A stretch of DNA of 64,000 nucleotides from Sphingobacterium sp. UT-1RO-CII-1 (GCF_026711005.1 NZ_JAPPVJ010000004.1:186001-250000); one strand, 5' to 3'; positions 26,768 to 34,119 are shown, counted from the stretch's first letter. Program-made: numbers and translations. The notes: generated from the letters alone by a model not told the origin.

Positions 26768-27169
26768 ATGGTTACAAAGATTAAAAGTGTATTATTGATA
26801 ATTTTTTTTACAATTTATAATTATAGTTCTATGGCATCACAGCCCATCATAAATAAGGAAGGAGAGCTTCTTAGACACGTGGTCCTGCTAAAATTTAAAG
26901 ATACCTCTTCTGAAGAACAGGTAAAGGAAGTAGAAGAAGCTTTCCGCAAATTGCCGAGTCAGATAAAAGAAATTGTTGGTTTTGAATGGGGAATAAATAA
27001 TAGCCCAGAAGGACAAGACCAGGGGTTCACACACCTATTCTTTGTTAGTTTTGAAACGGAAGAGGATAGGGATACTTATTTGCCTCATCCGGCACATAAA
27101 GCTTTTGTTGATGTCTTAAAACCTCATTTGGACAAGGTCTTAGTAATTGATTATTGGGCAAAAACATAA
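26768..27169 (+). CDS. Secreted Dabb-domain (stress-responsive A/B barrel) protein
   Basis: 133 residues: a hydrophobic leader (about 1-24, MASQ cleavage region) then one dimeric alpha/beta barrel domain, LRHVVLLKFKDTSSEEQVKE to the end, with VSFETEEDRDTYLPHPAHKAF. The Dabb fold is small and functionally diverse. A secreted copy next to glycan genes is common in Bacteroidota and Planctomycetes loci that also hold ThuA and Gfo/Idh proteins. Its function is unknown. It is 190 bases after the sulfatase and 6 bases before the GH43 gene. Confidence 0.82.
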   Translation: MVTKIKSVLLIIFFTIYNYSSMASQPIINKEGELLRHVVLLKFKDTSSEEQVKEVEEAFRKLPSQIKEIVGFEWGINNSPEGQDQGFTHLFFVSFETEEDRDTYLPHPAHKAFVDVLKPHLDKVLVIDYWAKT

Positions 27170-27175
27170 AATTAT

Positions 27176-28243
27176 ATGCATTTTATTGTTAAAAGTACCA
27201 TCATCCTTATTATTACATTGTCTCTGTTTGGATGTGCAAATTCTCAGAAATGGAAAAAAGAAATAAGTAACTATTCAAACCCTGTTTTTGAACCTATTTT
27301 GGCAGACCCTACAGTTGTTAAAGATCCTTCTACAGGATGTTTTTACGCTTATGGTACTCAAGATGATTGGGGAGACGGGCAAGGAAGCCGTTTAGTTCCT
27401 ATTTTAAAATCTAGAAATTTAGTTAATTGGGAGGTAGTAGGAGAGGCTTTTTTAACTAAACCTAAATGGAAGCGACAAGGGGGAATTTGGGCTCCTGATG
27501 TGGTATATGTTGGTGGAAAGTATATGTTGTATTATGCTTACTCGACTTGGGGAGATAGTAACCCAGGCATCGGTGTAGCGGTGTCGTCTGAACCTGAGGG
27601 ACCTTTTACCGATAGAGGAAAGCTTTTTGATAGTGAAGAAGTAGGGGTTCCGAATTCGATAGATCCTTTTTATTTTCAGGACAATGAAAGCAAATACTTG
27701 TTTTGGGGAAGTTTTAGTAATCTGTTTAATCAGGGAACATATGGAATACCTTTAGATGATCTTGGTTTAAACGTCGTGGATTTAAGTGACAAATTTAAAG
27801 TAGCAGCAGGAGATTTTGAAGCCGTAGTTATACATAAAAGACAAGGTTATTATTATTTTTTAGGATCAAAAGGTACATGTTGTGAGGGAGAAAAGAGTAC
27901 TTATCATGTAATGGTTGCACGATCTAAAAGCTTGAAAGGTCCGTATTTGGATAAAGAGGGACAGGATATAGCAGAGCCAGGAAATGGTTCTTTGCTATTA
28001 AAGAAAAATAAAAAATTTGTTGGAGTAGGTCATACTTCGAGAATTATTACAGATGATGATGGTGATGACTGGATTTTATATCATGGTATAGATAGCAATA
28101 GAGGGAAAGTGAATAGTGGTGCGAGCCGACGCGTACTACTTTTAGACAAAATTATATGGGAAGATGGGTGGCCTAAAATTAGTGATGAAACTCCCAGTAC
28201 AACAGCATTTAAAGCACCCTATTTTAAAAGTCGAAAAAAGTAG
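27176..28243 (+). CDS. Glycoside hydrolase family 43, endo-arabinanase-like lipoprotein
   Basis: 355 residues with a lipoprotein signal (lipobox LFGC, Cys20). Five-bladed propeller motifs of GH43 are present: the base Asp in ILADPTVVKDP, the pKa-modulating Asp in VPNSIDPFYF and the acid Glu in AGDFEAVVIHKR. The segment FLGSKGTCCEGEKSTYHV, followed by GHTSRIITDDDGDDWILYH, resembles endo-alpha-1,5-arabinanases more than beta-xylosidases. Proposed role: trimming arabinose-containing side chains or an arabinan at the cell surface. It is the last gene of the locus. The linkage cut is an inference from motif resemblance. Confidence 0.88.
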   Translation: MHFIVKSTIILIITLSLFGCANSQKWKKEISNYSNPVFEPILADPTVVKDPSTGCFYAYGTQDDWGDGQGSRLVPILKSRNLVNWEVVGEAFLTKPKWKRQGGIWAPDVVYVGGKYMLYYAYSTWGDSNPGIGVAVSSEPEGPFTDRGKLFDSEEVGVPNSIDPFYFQDNESKYLFWGSFSNLFNQGTYGIPLDDLGLNVVDLSDKFKVAAGDFEAVVIHKRQGYYYFLGSKGTCCEGEKSTYHVMVARSKSLKGPYLDKEGQDIAEPGNGSLLLKKNKKFVGVGHTSRIITDDDGDDWILYHGIDSNRGKVNSGASRRVLLLDKIIWEDGWPKISDETPSTTAFKAPYFKSRKK

Positions 28244-28321
28244 TAAGCTGCATTTTAAACGCAGTTATATATAAAAGGTTTTAGAAACTGTTAGAGTGTA
28301 ATGTTTAGTTATGAGAATAGT

Positions 28322-28353
28322 CAGAGCTTTGTCCTATTTTTTACAAAGCTCTG
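28322..28353. terminator. Hairpin at the end of the cysteine desulfurase gene
   Basis: CAGAGCTTTGT (28322-28332) and ACAAAGCTCTG (28343-28353), 11 bp perfect with a 10-base loop. The hairpin includes the last codons and stop of the desulfurase. It separates two convergent genes, but neither side has a good T tract, so terminator activity is uncertain. Confidence 0.5.
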
Positions 28354-29464
28354 CTATTTTCGCCACTACATAATCGATTTCTTCTTTTGTATTATACTTA
28401 CTGAATGAAAAGCGAACAGAAGGTCTGGGAGAATCGCCGTTAACGGCCTGCAAAACATGACTGCCAATATCAGAACCAGAGCTACAGGCACTGCCTCCCG
28501 AAACAGAGATACCTGCAATATCTAGACTGAATAATAGCATGTCCGCAATTTCTGTGCAGGGAAGTGAAACATTTAATACTGTATACAAGGAGTTATCAGC
28601 ATCCGCACATCCATTAAAGCTTACATCAGCTATTTTTGCTTGCAGTTCGGACTTCATATATTCTTTTAAACCTTGTATGTATGTTTGATGTTCATCCATA
28701 TGGTCATAAGCTATTTCCAAAGCTTTCGCTAAGCCAACGATACCGTACACGTTTTCTGTGCCACCCCGCATATTTCTCTCTTGTGCACCGCCATAGATAA
28801 AAGGATTAATTTTATTTCGACCGTTAATATATAAGAAACCAACACCTTTAGGACCGTGAAATTTATGTGCAGAACCTGTTAGAAAATCAATGTTTAGTTC
28901 TGAAACATCATGTCTATAATGCCCCATGGTCTGTACAGTGTCTGTATGAAAGACAGCATCGTGTGCTCTGCATATTTCAGCAATGCGTTTGATGTCTGTA
29001 AGGTTGCCAATTTCGTTGTTAGCATGCATCAATGAAACTAAAGTCCGGGGATTATCTTTTAGAATGTCTTCTAATTGTTCAATGTCAATATCCCCATTTG
29101 CCCCAACACGTAACAAGTCTAAGTGTATCTGCCCACGTTTTTGAAGGTCCTCCAATGTATGCAGTACAGCATGATGCTCTATAGGGGAGCTAATGACATG
29201 CGTTATCTGTAAGTCAATGATCGAGCGGGCTATAGCCATATTATCGGCTTCTGTACCACTGGAAGTGAAAAATATTTCTGAAGGGGATGCCTTTAGCAAA
29301 CTTGCTACCTTTTTTCTTGCTTTTTCAACAAGTGTCTTCACTTGCCTTCCGTGTGCATGTATTGATGAAGGGTTACCAAAATCTTGTTGCATACTTTCCA
29401 TCATGACCTGAATAACTTCAGGATCTAAAGGAGTAGTAGCTGCATTATCTAAATATACTTGCAT
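28334..29464 (-). CDS. Cysteine desulfurase (NifS/IscS family)
   Basis: 376 residues. Class-V aminotransferase fold: YLDNAATTPLDPEV at the start, FTSSGTEADNMAI, the PLP lysine Lys201 in GSAHKFHGPKG, GGTENVYGIVGLAKAL and the catalytic Cys327 in SVSGGSACSSGS. It takes sulfur from cysteine for iron-sulfur clusters or tRNA thiolation. The short extended loop around Cys327 fits the IscS/NifS (group I) type. The gene lies 14 bases downstream of lnt but also has its own -7 box overlapping the end of lnt, four bases from the start codon. Partner scaffold genes are absent from the window. Confidence 0.94.
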   Translation of the reverse strand: MQVYLDNAATTPLDPEVIQVMMESMQQDFGNPSSIHAHGRQVKTLVEKARKKVASLLKASPSEIFFTSSGTEADNMAIARSIIDLQITHVISSPIEHHAVLHTLEDLQKRGQIHLDLLRVGANGDIDIEQLEDILKDNPRTLVSLMHANNEIGNLTDIKRIAEICRAHDAVFHTDTVQTMGHYRHDVSELNIDFLTGSAHKFHGPKGVGFLYINGRNKINPFIYGGAQERNMRGGTENVYGIVGLAKALEIAYDHMDEHQTYIQGLKEYMKSELQAKIADVSFNGCADADNSLYTVLNVSLPCTEIADMLLFSLDIAGISVSGGSACSSGSDIGSHVLQAVNGDSPRPSVRFSFSKYNTKEEIDYVVAKIAELCKK

Positions 29465-29468
29465 ACTG

Positions 29469-29476
29469 CAAAATTA
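29469..29476 (-). promoter_or_regulatory. -7 box of the cysteine desulfurase gene
   Basis: The minus strand reads TAATTTTG, a perfect TAnnTTTG, then CAGT and ATG at 29464. It lies just after the lnt stop codon. A leaderless transcript is predicted in addition to read-through from lnt. Confidence 0.5.
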
Positions 29477-29477
29477 A

Positions 29478-31103
29478 TTAAAGCAAATTTGATTTCTTTC
29501 TTTTTGGGACACTTATAAAGAATAAAGCCAATAAACTTCCCGCAAAACCTAAATAAACAAACAAATCACCGTTCTTCGTGTAAAATGTAAGTTCTTCATT
29601 TAGATTGATTTCCTGTAAACGTGCATCGGGTTGCCACCATTCTGTTTTTTGCACAATATCGCCCCGCTGATTGATAAATCCCGAAATCCCGGTGTTTGCA
29701 GAACGCGCCACCCAGCGTCTATTTTCTATCGCTCTCAATTTGGCATATTGTAAATGTTGATCTTTTCCCGAAGTGTTACCCCACCACCCGTCATTAGTCA
29801 CTATTGCAATAAATTGGGCTCCTTTTGTAACATAATCTGCAACATAGTTTCCCCAGATAGACTCATAACAGATAACTGGTGCTGCGCCAATGCCACTTTG
29901 TGCATAAAATACGGAAGGCTCCTCTTGCTTGCCGTAGCCACCTGTAGTACCCCCGAAATGTGCAAAAACCGGTTTTAAAAAACTTAAAGTTTCCCCAAAT
30001 GGCATTTGTTCTACCCCGGGTACGAGTTTAGATTTATGATAAAATTGCACTTTGCTCGATCGGTCGATTAAAACAGCTGCATTAAAATTATCCATGTAAC
30101 CGATATTGCCCCATTGGCGCGCTGTTCCTGTTTTTGGCTCGTCGTAAATTAAATGGCTTTCGATACCGGACAAGACATTCCCATTTTTATATTGATCTAA
30201 GAAGCTAGCAACTCTATCGTATATCGGATGTGAACGAAAATCTTCCTCGTTGATACCCGTCGGAGAAGATAAAGCGGTCTCGGGCCATAAGAAAAATTCT
30301 GTGTTAGGTTTAGCTACCTTTTCCGATAAGTGAATTAATGTCTCTAATTGCTCTGCAGGGCTAATACTGCCAAACTTCTGATAAGGATCAATGTTAGGCT
30401 GAACTACAACGACCTCTGAGGGATTAATGTGCTCAACATAAATATTGTAACGAATTAGAGAAGCTGTAATAGGTACGATTAGCACCGTAGCAAGTATAAA
30501 GCCTAGTTTTTTATTACTGAAACCTTCCACTTTTTCTTTCTTCTGCCATACCATCAGGAAGATAAGGAGGTTGCTAACCCATATCCATACTGTCCCGCCA
30601 AAAACACCTGTTAATTCATACCATTGAACAAGTTGGTGAAAGTTTGCAAATCCATTTCCTAGCGACATCCAGGGGAATGATAGGCTCCACCATTGATGTA
30701 AAAACTCATACGATAGCCAAAGGGATATTAAACCGATGAAGCTATACAAAATGCTTTTCTTTTTTCTAAGTTGATAGTAAAGCCTAAAAACCGTTGCCAT
30801 CAGTAAAGGGGCTAAACCGAAAGGAATGAGAGCTATTAATATGGAGACGTAACCGGGCAAATAAGCATTCATGGCGTTATAAACCCAATATATTGAACCT
30901 GTATTCCAGATGAAAGTACTTAGGAACGCTACGCCGAATATTTTTCGGCCTTTATTAGTATAAGAGCCTCTCATTATATTTTCGATAGCAACCAATAAAG
31001 GAACGAATGCTACTAGCAATAGCGGGCTACTATAGGGGATAGGAGGCCAAGCTAAGAGTAGTATAATAGAACTAAGAAAAGCTAATAGATAATTGTTCTT
31101 CAC
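29478..31103 (-). CDS. lnt: Apolipoprotein N-acyltransferase
   Basis: 541 residues. About six or seven N-terminal membrane helices (1-210) precede a nitrilase-like domain (about 220-510). The catalytic triad is visible as Glu in FFLWPETALSSP, Lys in QFYHKSKLVPGVEQMPFG and Cys in APVICYESIWG. A last membrane helix closes the protein. Lnt adds the third acyl chain to the N-terminal cysteine of lipoproteins in the inner membrane, relevant for the many lipoproteins in this window. It starts 6 bases after the PH/SHOCT gene and is probably in one unit with it. Confidence 0.94.
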   Translation of the reverse strand: MKNNYLLAFLSSIILLLAWPPIPYSSPLLLVAFVPLLVAIENIMRGSYTNKGRKIFGVAFLSTFIWNTGSIYWVYNAMNAYLPGYVSILIALIPFGLAPLLMATVFRLYYQLRKKKSILYSFIGLISLWLSYEFLHQWWSLSFPWMSLGNGFANFHQLVQWYELTGVFGGTVWIWVSNLLIFLMVWQKKEKVEGFSNKKLGFILATVLIVPITASLIRYNIYVEHINPSEVVVVQPNIDPYQKFGSISPAEQLETLIHLSEKVAKPNTEFFLWPETALSSPTGINEEDFRSHPIYDRVASFLDQYKNGNVLSGIESHLIYDEPKTGTARQWGNIGYMDNFNAAVLIDRSSKVQFYHKSKLVPGVEQMPFGETLSFLKPVFAHFGGTTGGYGKQEEPSVFYAQSGIGAAPVICYESIWGNYVADYVTKGAQFIAIVTNDGWWGNTSGKDQHLQYAKLRAIENRRWVARSANTGISGFINQRGDIVQKTEWWQPDARLQEINLNEELTFYTKNGDLFVYLGFAGSLLALFFISVPKRKKSNLL

Positions 31104-31109
31104 GATTGT

Positions 31110-31805
31110 CTACAATTGAGATAATAATTCCGATTTTTTACTTTCGTATTCAGCCTGTGTAATCAGCTGCCTGTCGTATAAGTTTTTTAACTTTTTTAGT
31201 CGTTGTGTAAGCTCATCATCTTCGTTTTGCTCTTGCTCTACTTCAATAGCTTGGTCGTTTAGAAGTTGCATTTTTTCTTCTTCGGGTGGAAGAATTTCGA
31301 AAGTCGGCTCGATTACCTCCTCAACTTCTATCGTTTCAGAAGTTACGTCAGGTTTTATAGTCTCTGTTAATATGGATGTGTGAATCTCTGTCACAATATT
31401 ACCTGTCGTGAGTGGTTTGTTGACATTCTCTAAAGCATCTTTAATAAGCTGATATAGTTTTCGGGCCTGTACTTTAGGTATGTAGTCTATCGTGAGGTTC
31501 TCTCCTCTGAACGGGATAACGGTAACTTTAGAACCAAATATTTCCTCTTTGAAAGAAATGTCTTTAATGTCATTCCACGTGAAAATCTCAAAATTTGTTG
31601 CTAATCCAAGTTTGGTAAACTCGCAGAGGAACAGTCTTTTATTGCTGACTGCAATGCTGTCTGGAAGAAGTGTTACAGCGGGTTTCTTTTGTAAAGAAAT
31701 ATATTGGATATATTCATCGGCCGTCAGCATGTCCACAATCTTATTATGTATCTTTTCCAGGACTTTTGGATCTTGGCCGTCTTGAAGAAATTTATCAATA
31801 TTCAT
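31110..31805 (-). CDS. PH-domain and SHOCT-domain protein
   Basis: 231 residues. Residues about 30-130 look like a bacterial PH domain: ISLQKKPAVTLLPDSIAVSNKRL, cut here to its key part LLPDSIAVSNKRLFLCE, then FEIFTWNDIKDISFKEEIFG. An acidic linker (about 150-205, many Glu and Asp) leads to a C-terminal SHOCT motif, LKKLKNLYDRQLITQAEY, continuing with ESKKSELL. Bacterial PH/SHOCT proteins are thought to be cytosolic or membrane-associated adaptors; no function is established. It lies between rsmI and lnt on the same strand. Confidence 0.75.
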   Translation of the reverse strand: MNIDKFLQDGQDPKVLEKIHNKIVDMLTADEYIQYISLQKKPAVTLLPDSIAVSNKRLFLCEFTKLGLATNFEIFTWNDIKDISFKEEIFGSKVTVIPFRGENLTIDYIPKVQARKLYQLIKDALENVNKPLTTGNIVTEIHTSILTETIKPDVTSETIEVEEVIEPTFEILPPEEEKMQLLNDQAIEVEQEQNEDDELTQRLKKLKNLYDRQLITQAEYESKKSELLSQL

Positions 31806-31869
31806 ATCTAACTTATACTAAAAATCTATCAATAATAATTTATTGTTCTAAAATACTCAAAAAGGATTG

Positions 31870-32553
31870 TTAATCTTTTTTTCGCTCATCGGGTAAACCT
31901 GCGACACAGAAAACAAACTCTCCCTTAATAGGGTGGTTCTCGTAGTGCTGTTTAAGATCGAATAGTGTACCCCTTACATTCTCTTCAAATACTTTACTTA
32001 TTTCCCGCGAAATAGAAGCTTCCCTATCCGAACCAAAATACGTGATTAATTCGTCTATCGTTTTTAATATTCGATGCGGCGATTCATAAAAGATCATTGT
32101 TCTTTTTTCCTCTGCCAATTGTTTTAATCGGGTTTGCCTACCTTTTTTTACAGGGAGGAAGCCTTCAAAACAAAATCTATCGTTTGGTAGCCCAGAGTTT
32201 ATCAATGCAGGGACAAAAGCTGTAGCACCTGGTAAGCATTGTACTTCTAACCCTTCTGCTAATACTGAGCGTACCAATAGAAAGCCAGGGTCTGATATTG
32301 CCGGGGTGCCTGCGTCAGATATTAAGGCGATTTTTTGCCCTTCTTTTAAGAATTTTATAATCTCAGCAACAGCTTTATGTTCATTGTGCTGGTGGTGGGC
32401 AAACATTTTTTTTTCTATTCCAAAATGCTTTAACATAGGAGCACTGGTTCGGGTATCCTCTGCTAAGATAAGATCGACCTCTTTTAAAATTCGAACAGCT
32501 CGAAATGTCATGTCCTCCAAGTTGCCAATGGGCGTAGGTACTAAATAAAGCAT
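31870..32553 (-). CDS. rsmI: 16S rRNA (cytidine-1402-2'-O)-methyltransferase
   Basis: 227 residues from the ATG at 32553; a TTG two codons upstream is less likely and overlaps the -7 box. The tetrapyrrole-methylase fold of RsmI is clear: LYLVPTPIGNLEDMTFRAV, LILAEDTRTSAPML, IALISDAGTPAISDPGF, CLPGATAFVPALINSGLP and YESPHRILKTIDEL. It uses S-adenosylmethionine to methylate the 2'-OH of C1402 in 16S rRNA. It is the first gene of a leftward set with the PH/SHOCT gene, lnt and the desulfurase. The -7 box lies three bases before the start, so the transcript is probably leaderless. Confidence 0.95.
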   Translation of the reverse strand: MLYLVPTPIGNLEDMTFRAVRILKEVDLILAEDTRTSAPMLKHFGIEKKMFAHHQHNEHKAVAEIIKFLKEGQKIALISDAGTPAISDPGFLLVRSVLAEGLEVQCLPGATAFVPALINSGLPNDRFCFEGFLPVKKGRQTRLKQLAEEKRTMIFYESPHRILKTIDELITYFGSDREASISREISKVFEENVRGTLFDLKQHYENHPIKGEFVFCVAGLPDERKKD

Positions 32554-32556
32554 ACC

Positions 32557-32564
32557 CAAAGGTA
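32557..32564 (-). promoter_or_regulatory. -7 box of rsmI
   Basis: The minus strand reads TACCTTTG, a perfect TAnnTTTG, then GGT and the ATG at 32553. The predicted first transcribed base is the A of the start codon. Confidence 0.5.
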
Positions 32565-32607
32565 ATATATTTTAATTAAAACCTGTAAGGAAGAATGAAG
32601 AGTAAAA

Positions 32608-32639
32608 GGGGGAATTTAGGGGAAAATAGGGGGAAAGGG
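32608..32639 (+). other. G-quadruplex-forming motif
   Basis: Four G tracts on the plus strand, G5-N6-G4-N6-G5-N3-G3, in an otherwise G-poor genome. It lies between rsmI and the microprotein gene, on the template strand for leftward transcription. Confidence 0.6.
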
Positions 32640-32641
32640 AT

Positions 32642-32669
32642 AAGCTTTGAAAGCTAATCTTCAAAGCTT
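32642..32669. repeat. Inverted repeat over the microprotein stop codon
   Basis: AAGCTTTGAA (32642-32651) and TTCAAAGCTT (32660-32669), 10 bp perfect with an 8-base loop. The stop codon of the leftward microprotein lies in the loop. Downstream on the minus strand the sequence is C-rich, not T-rich, so it is not a standard terminator but could limit decay or pause transcription. Confidence 0.5.
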
Positions 32670-32749
32670 ATGTAATCGTCGCCATCGTAAGCGAGTTCCA
32701 GTAAATCTGTGTACTGATCTTGTTCAAATAATTCTAAATCTTTAATCAT
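32654..32749 (-). CDS. 31-residue acidic microprotein
   Basis: An ATG at 32749 opens 31 codons ending with TAG at 32654-32656. The product starts MIKDLELFEQDQYTD and ends GDDYISFED. About a third of its residues are Asp or Glu, with only one Lys and no Arg. It has no signal or membrane segment. Evidence that it is expressed: a perfect -7 box (TATATTTG, 32784-32777) gives a leader of about 24 bases; an A-rich leader precedes the ATG; and an inverted repeat covers the stop. I do not recognise the family. Acidic microproteins can be nucleic-acid mimics or regulatory ligands, but nothing here shows which. Confidence 0.5.
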   Translation of the reverse strand: MIKDLELFEQDQYTDLLELAYDGDDYISFED

Positions 32750-32776
32750 ATGTTATTATTTTAATTTTTGTTATTA

Positions 32777-32784
32777 CAAATATA
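32777..32784 (-). promoter_or_regulatory. -7 box of the microprotein gene
   Basis: The minus strand reads TATATTTG, a perfect TAnnTTTG, with transcription expected to begin near 32773, 24 bases before the microprotein ATG. No -33 TTG is seen. Confidence 0.45.
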
Positions 32785-32880
32785 AATGCATCCTATAAAT
32801 CCATTATTAAATCGACGTTAATAAATTGTTAAGGGTTTTCAATATACGGATATGTTTCGATATATACAAGCTTTATTTTG

Positions 32881-33342
32881 TTATTCCCAGTCGACTTCTT
32901 GTATATTTATCTTTTTTATTATTTTTTTTTCTTTTTCCTGATGCTCATAGTGGTTTATAGTGCTTTCTATGATAGAAACTGCTTCGAAAATGTCTGCGGC
33001 AAAGTATAGACGGTTATTTGAAAGAAAATCTTTTTTTGAGTTTTTCTCGTAAAGAGAGTATTGACATGTTCCTAAAATGAACAATAGCGAATTATTTAGT
33101 CCGTCAAAACTAAATGCGGCCCTAGTTTTCGTTTTTGTAGAATCGTGCGTTATGTAGAGTGGCGGTGTTTTTACGATTCCTACTGTCATTTCTGCGATAT
33201 TTATTGTTATGGCATAAAATTGAAGTCGTATTTGGCTTGCACGATTCGGTTTATTATGTAAGTCGCTTAGGTTATTATCCGGTAACTTTATAAAAGTTTT
33301 TTTTAAGTCGTTATCATATATGATAGACGGTTTCCAAAACAT
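32881..33342 (-). CDS. Uncharacterised protein, likely 3' part of a frameshifted gene
   Basis: 153 residues from the ATG at 33342, but the frame stays open upstream to about 33408 and reads on as KGNLSLFNNFKLNNRRSFDS into MFWKPS. Text such as NSLLFILGTCQYSLYEKNSK and RLYFAADIFEAV resembles, from memory, the C-terminal half of a widespread Sphingobacteriales family of about 200-270-residue proteins of unknown function. In that family an LxGFxFN-like segment follows a short Arg-rich N-terminal part. That N-terminal part is encoded just upstream in another frame. So the two pieces are probably one gene broken by one extra base in an A run. The C-terminal tail is Lys/Glu-rich. No signal or membrane helix. 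Confidence 0.55.
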   Translation of the reverse strand: MFWKPSIIYDNDLKKTFIKLPDNNLSDLHNKPNRASQIRLQFYAITINIAEMTVGIVKTPPLYITHDSTKTKTRAAFSFDGLNNSLLFILGTCQYSLYEKNSKKDFLSNNRLYFAADIFEAVSIIESTINHYEHQEKEKKIIKKINIQEVDWE

Positions 33343-33382
33343 GATTGAGTCAAAAGATCGTCTATTGTTTAGTTTAAAATTA

Positions 33383-33631
33383 TTAAATAGGGATAGATTC
33401 CCTTTTTCTATTACCTAATTTACTAGTAATATCAGTTTGTAAGATTTTGGTTGTTTTCTTTAACAAACGATTGTAGCAATCGCGGTCTACCTGTCTTTGT
33501 AATATGTCTTTGAGCGTATTATAAATTAATGCAGTAAGACGGTTTGCGTAGGCGAAGTCTTTTCCTGCAGATTTGCTATTCTTACTCAAGTTGTGCGTTT
33601 TTTCCGAGGTTTTATTTTCTTTTTTACTCAT
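33383..33631 (-). CDS. Uncharacterised protein, likely 5' part of a frameshifted gene
   Basis: 82 residues: a Lys/Ser-rich start (MSKKENKTSEKTHNLSKNSK) then a helical segment, FAYANRLTALIYNTLKDILQ, and KTTKILQTDITSKLGNRKRE. It stops at 33383. Skipping one base in the AAAAA run at 33403-33407 would join GNRK directly to GNLSLFNNFKLNN in the frame of the next piece, giving one protein of about 240 residues. That length and layout suit the uncharacterised family mentioned for the 3' piece. Alternatives are a programmed frameshift, a sequencing error, or two separate small genes. A 10-bp tandem repeat lies 80 bases upstream. Confidence 0.5.
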   Translation of the reverse strand: MSKKENKTSEKTHNLSKNSKSAGKDFAYANRLTALIYNTLKDILQRQVDRDCYNRLLKKTTKILQTDITSKLGNRKRESIPI

Positions 33632-33710
33632 ACTGCTTTTGTTTTAGTATGTTTGTTATAACGATCTGAATAGCTGTAATATATCAATTAATTTCTACTT
33701 CTTATAACCT

Positions 33711-33770
33711 TAGATATCCGTGAAAGTCCGTGAATATGCGTGAAAGTCCGTGAAAGTCCGTTAAAGTCCG
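33711..33770 (+). repeat. 10-bp tandem repeat, unit TGAAAGTCCG
   Basis: Six consecutive 10-base units: one degenerate, then TGAAAGTCCG, TGAATATGCG, TGAAAGTCCG, TGAAAGTCCG and TTAAAGTCCG. Spacing of one DNA helical turn places every unit on the same face. It lies between a divergent pair of genes. Function unknown. Confidence 0.8.
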
Positions 33771-34087
33771 CTGTTCATGGGGCTTACTCCATCCATAACC
33801 CGTGTTTATCTTCTTCTTATCTGGGGGCATCCCGTTATTTATGCGCGTGGCTTTCCGTTGTGTGTTGGATGGCTTTCGATGAAATGAGAAGGCATAATTG
33901 ACGCTTTACTAGATTTTAATCATTAGAAGTGTGGTCGTACTGTTAAAATTTGTCGATTGTCTATGGAGTTTCTTTGCTTAAAAATAGATTCAAGTTATGG
34001 CTAGTGAAAACGGGAAGAAGTGGGCTTTATCTAGGTATAATATGTTGGTATTATGGATTAAAATAGAGGTATTTCGTTTACACTTGC

Positions 34088-34095
34088 TATATTTG
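34088..34095 (+). promoter_or_regulatory. -7 box of serS
   Basis: TATATTTG, a perfect TAnnTTTG, 24 bases before the serS start codon, giving a leader of about 20 bases. No clear -33 element. Confidence 0.5.
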
Positions 34096-34119
34096 CGTAT
34101 CTAAAATAATTATTCATTT

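Larger units (their letters stand above)
33632..34119. other. Intergenic region between the split gene and serS
   Basis: About 490 bases without a convincing gene. It contains the 10-bp tandem repeat at 33711-33770, a locally GC-richer stretch (about 33770-33890) with the repeated words GGATGGCTTTC-like and CCGTT, and the serS -7 box at 34088-34095. I tested for tRNA-like cloverleaf arms by eye and found none. Confidence 0.5.

Noticed and set aside
6826..28243. Recent horizontal transfer of the polysaccharide locus
   Set aside because: No integrase, transposase, tRNA border or direct repeats are seen, and the base composition by eye is like that of the neighbours; polysaccharide loci are normal chromosomal islands in this phylum.
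33711..33770. Tandem repeat considered as a CRISPR array
   Set aside because: Units are 10 bases long and directly adjacent with no spacers, and no cas gene is present.
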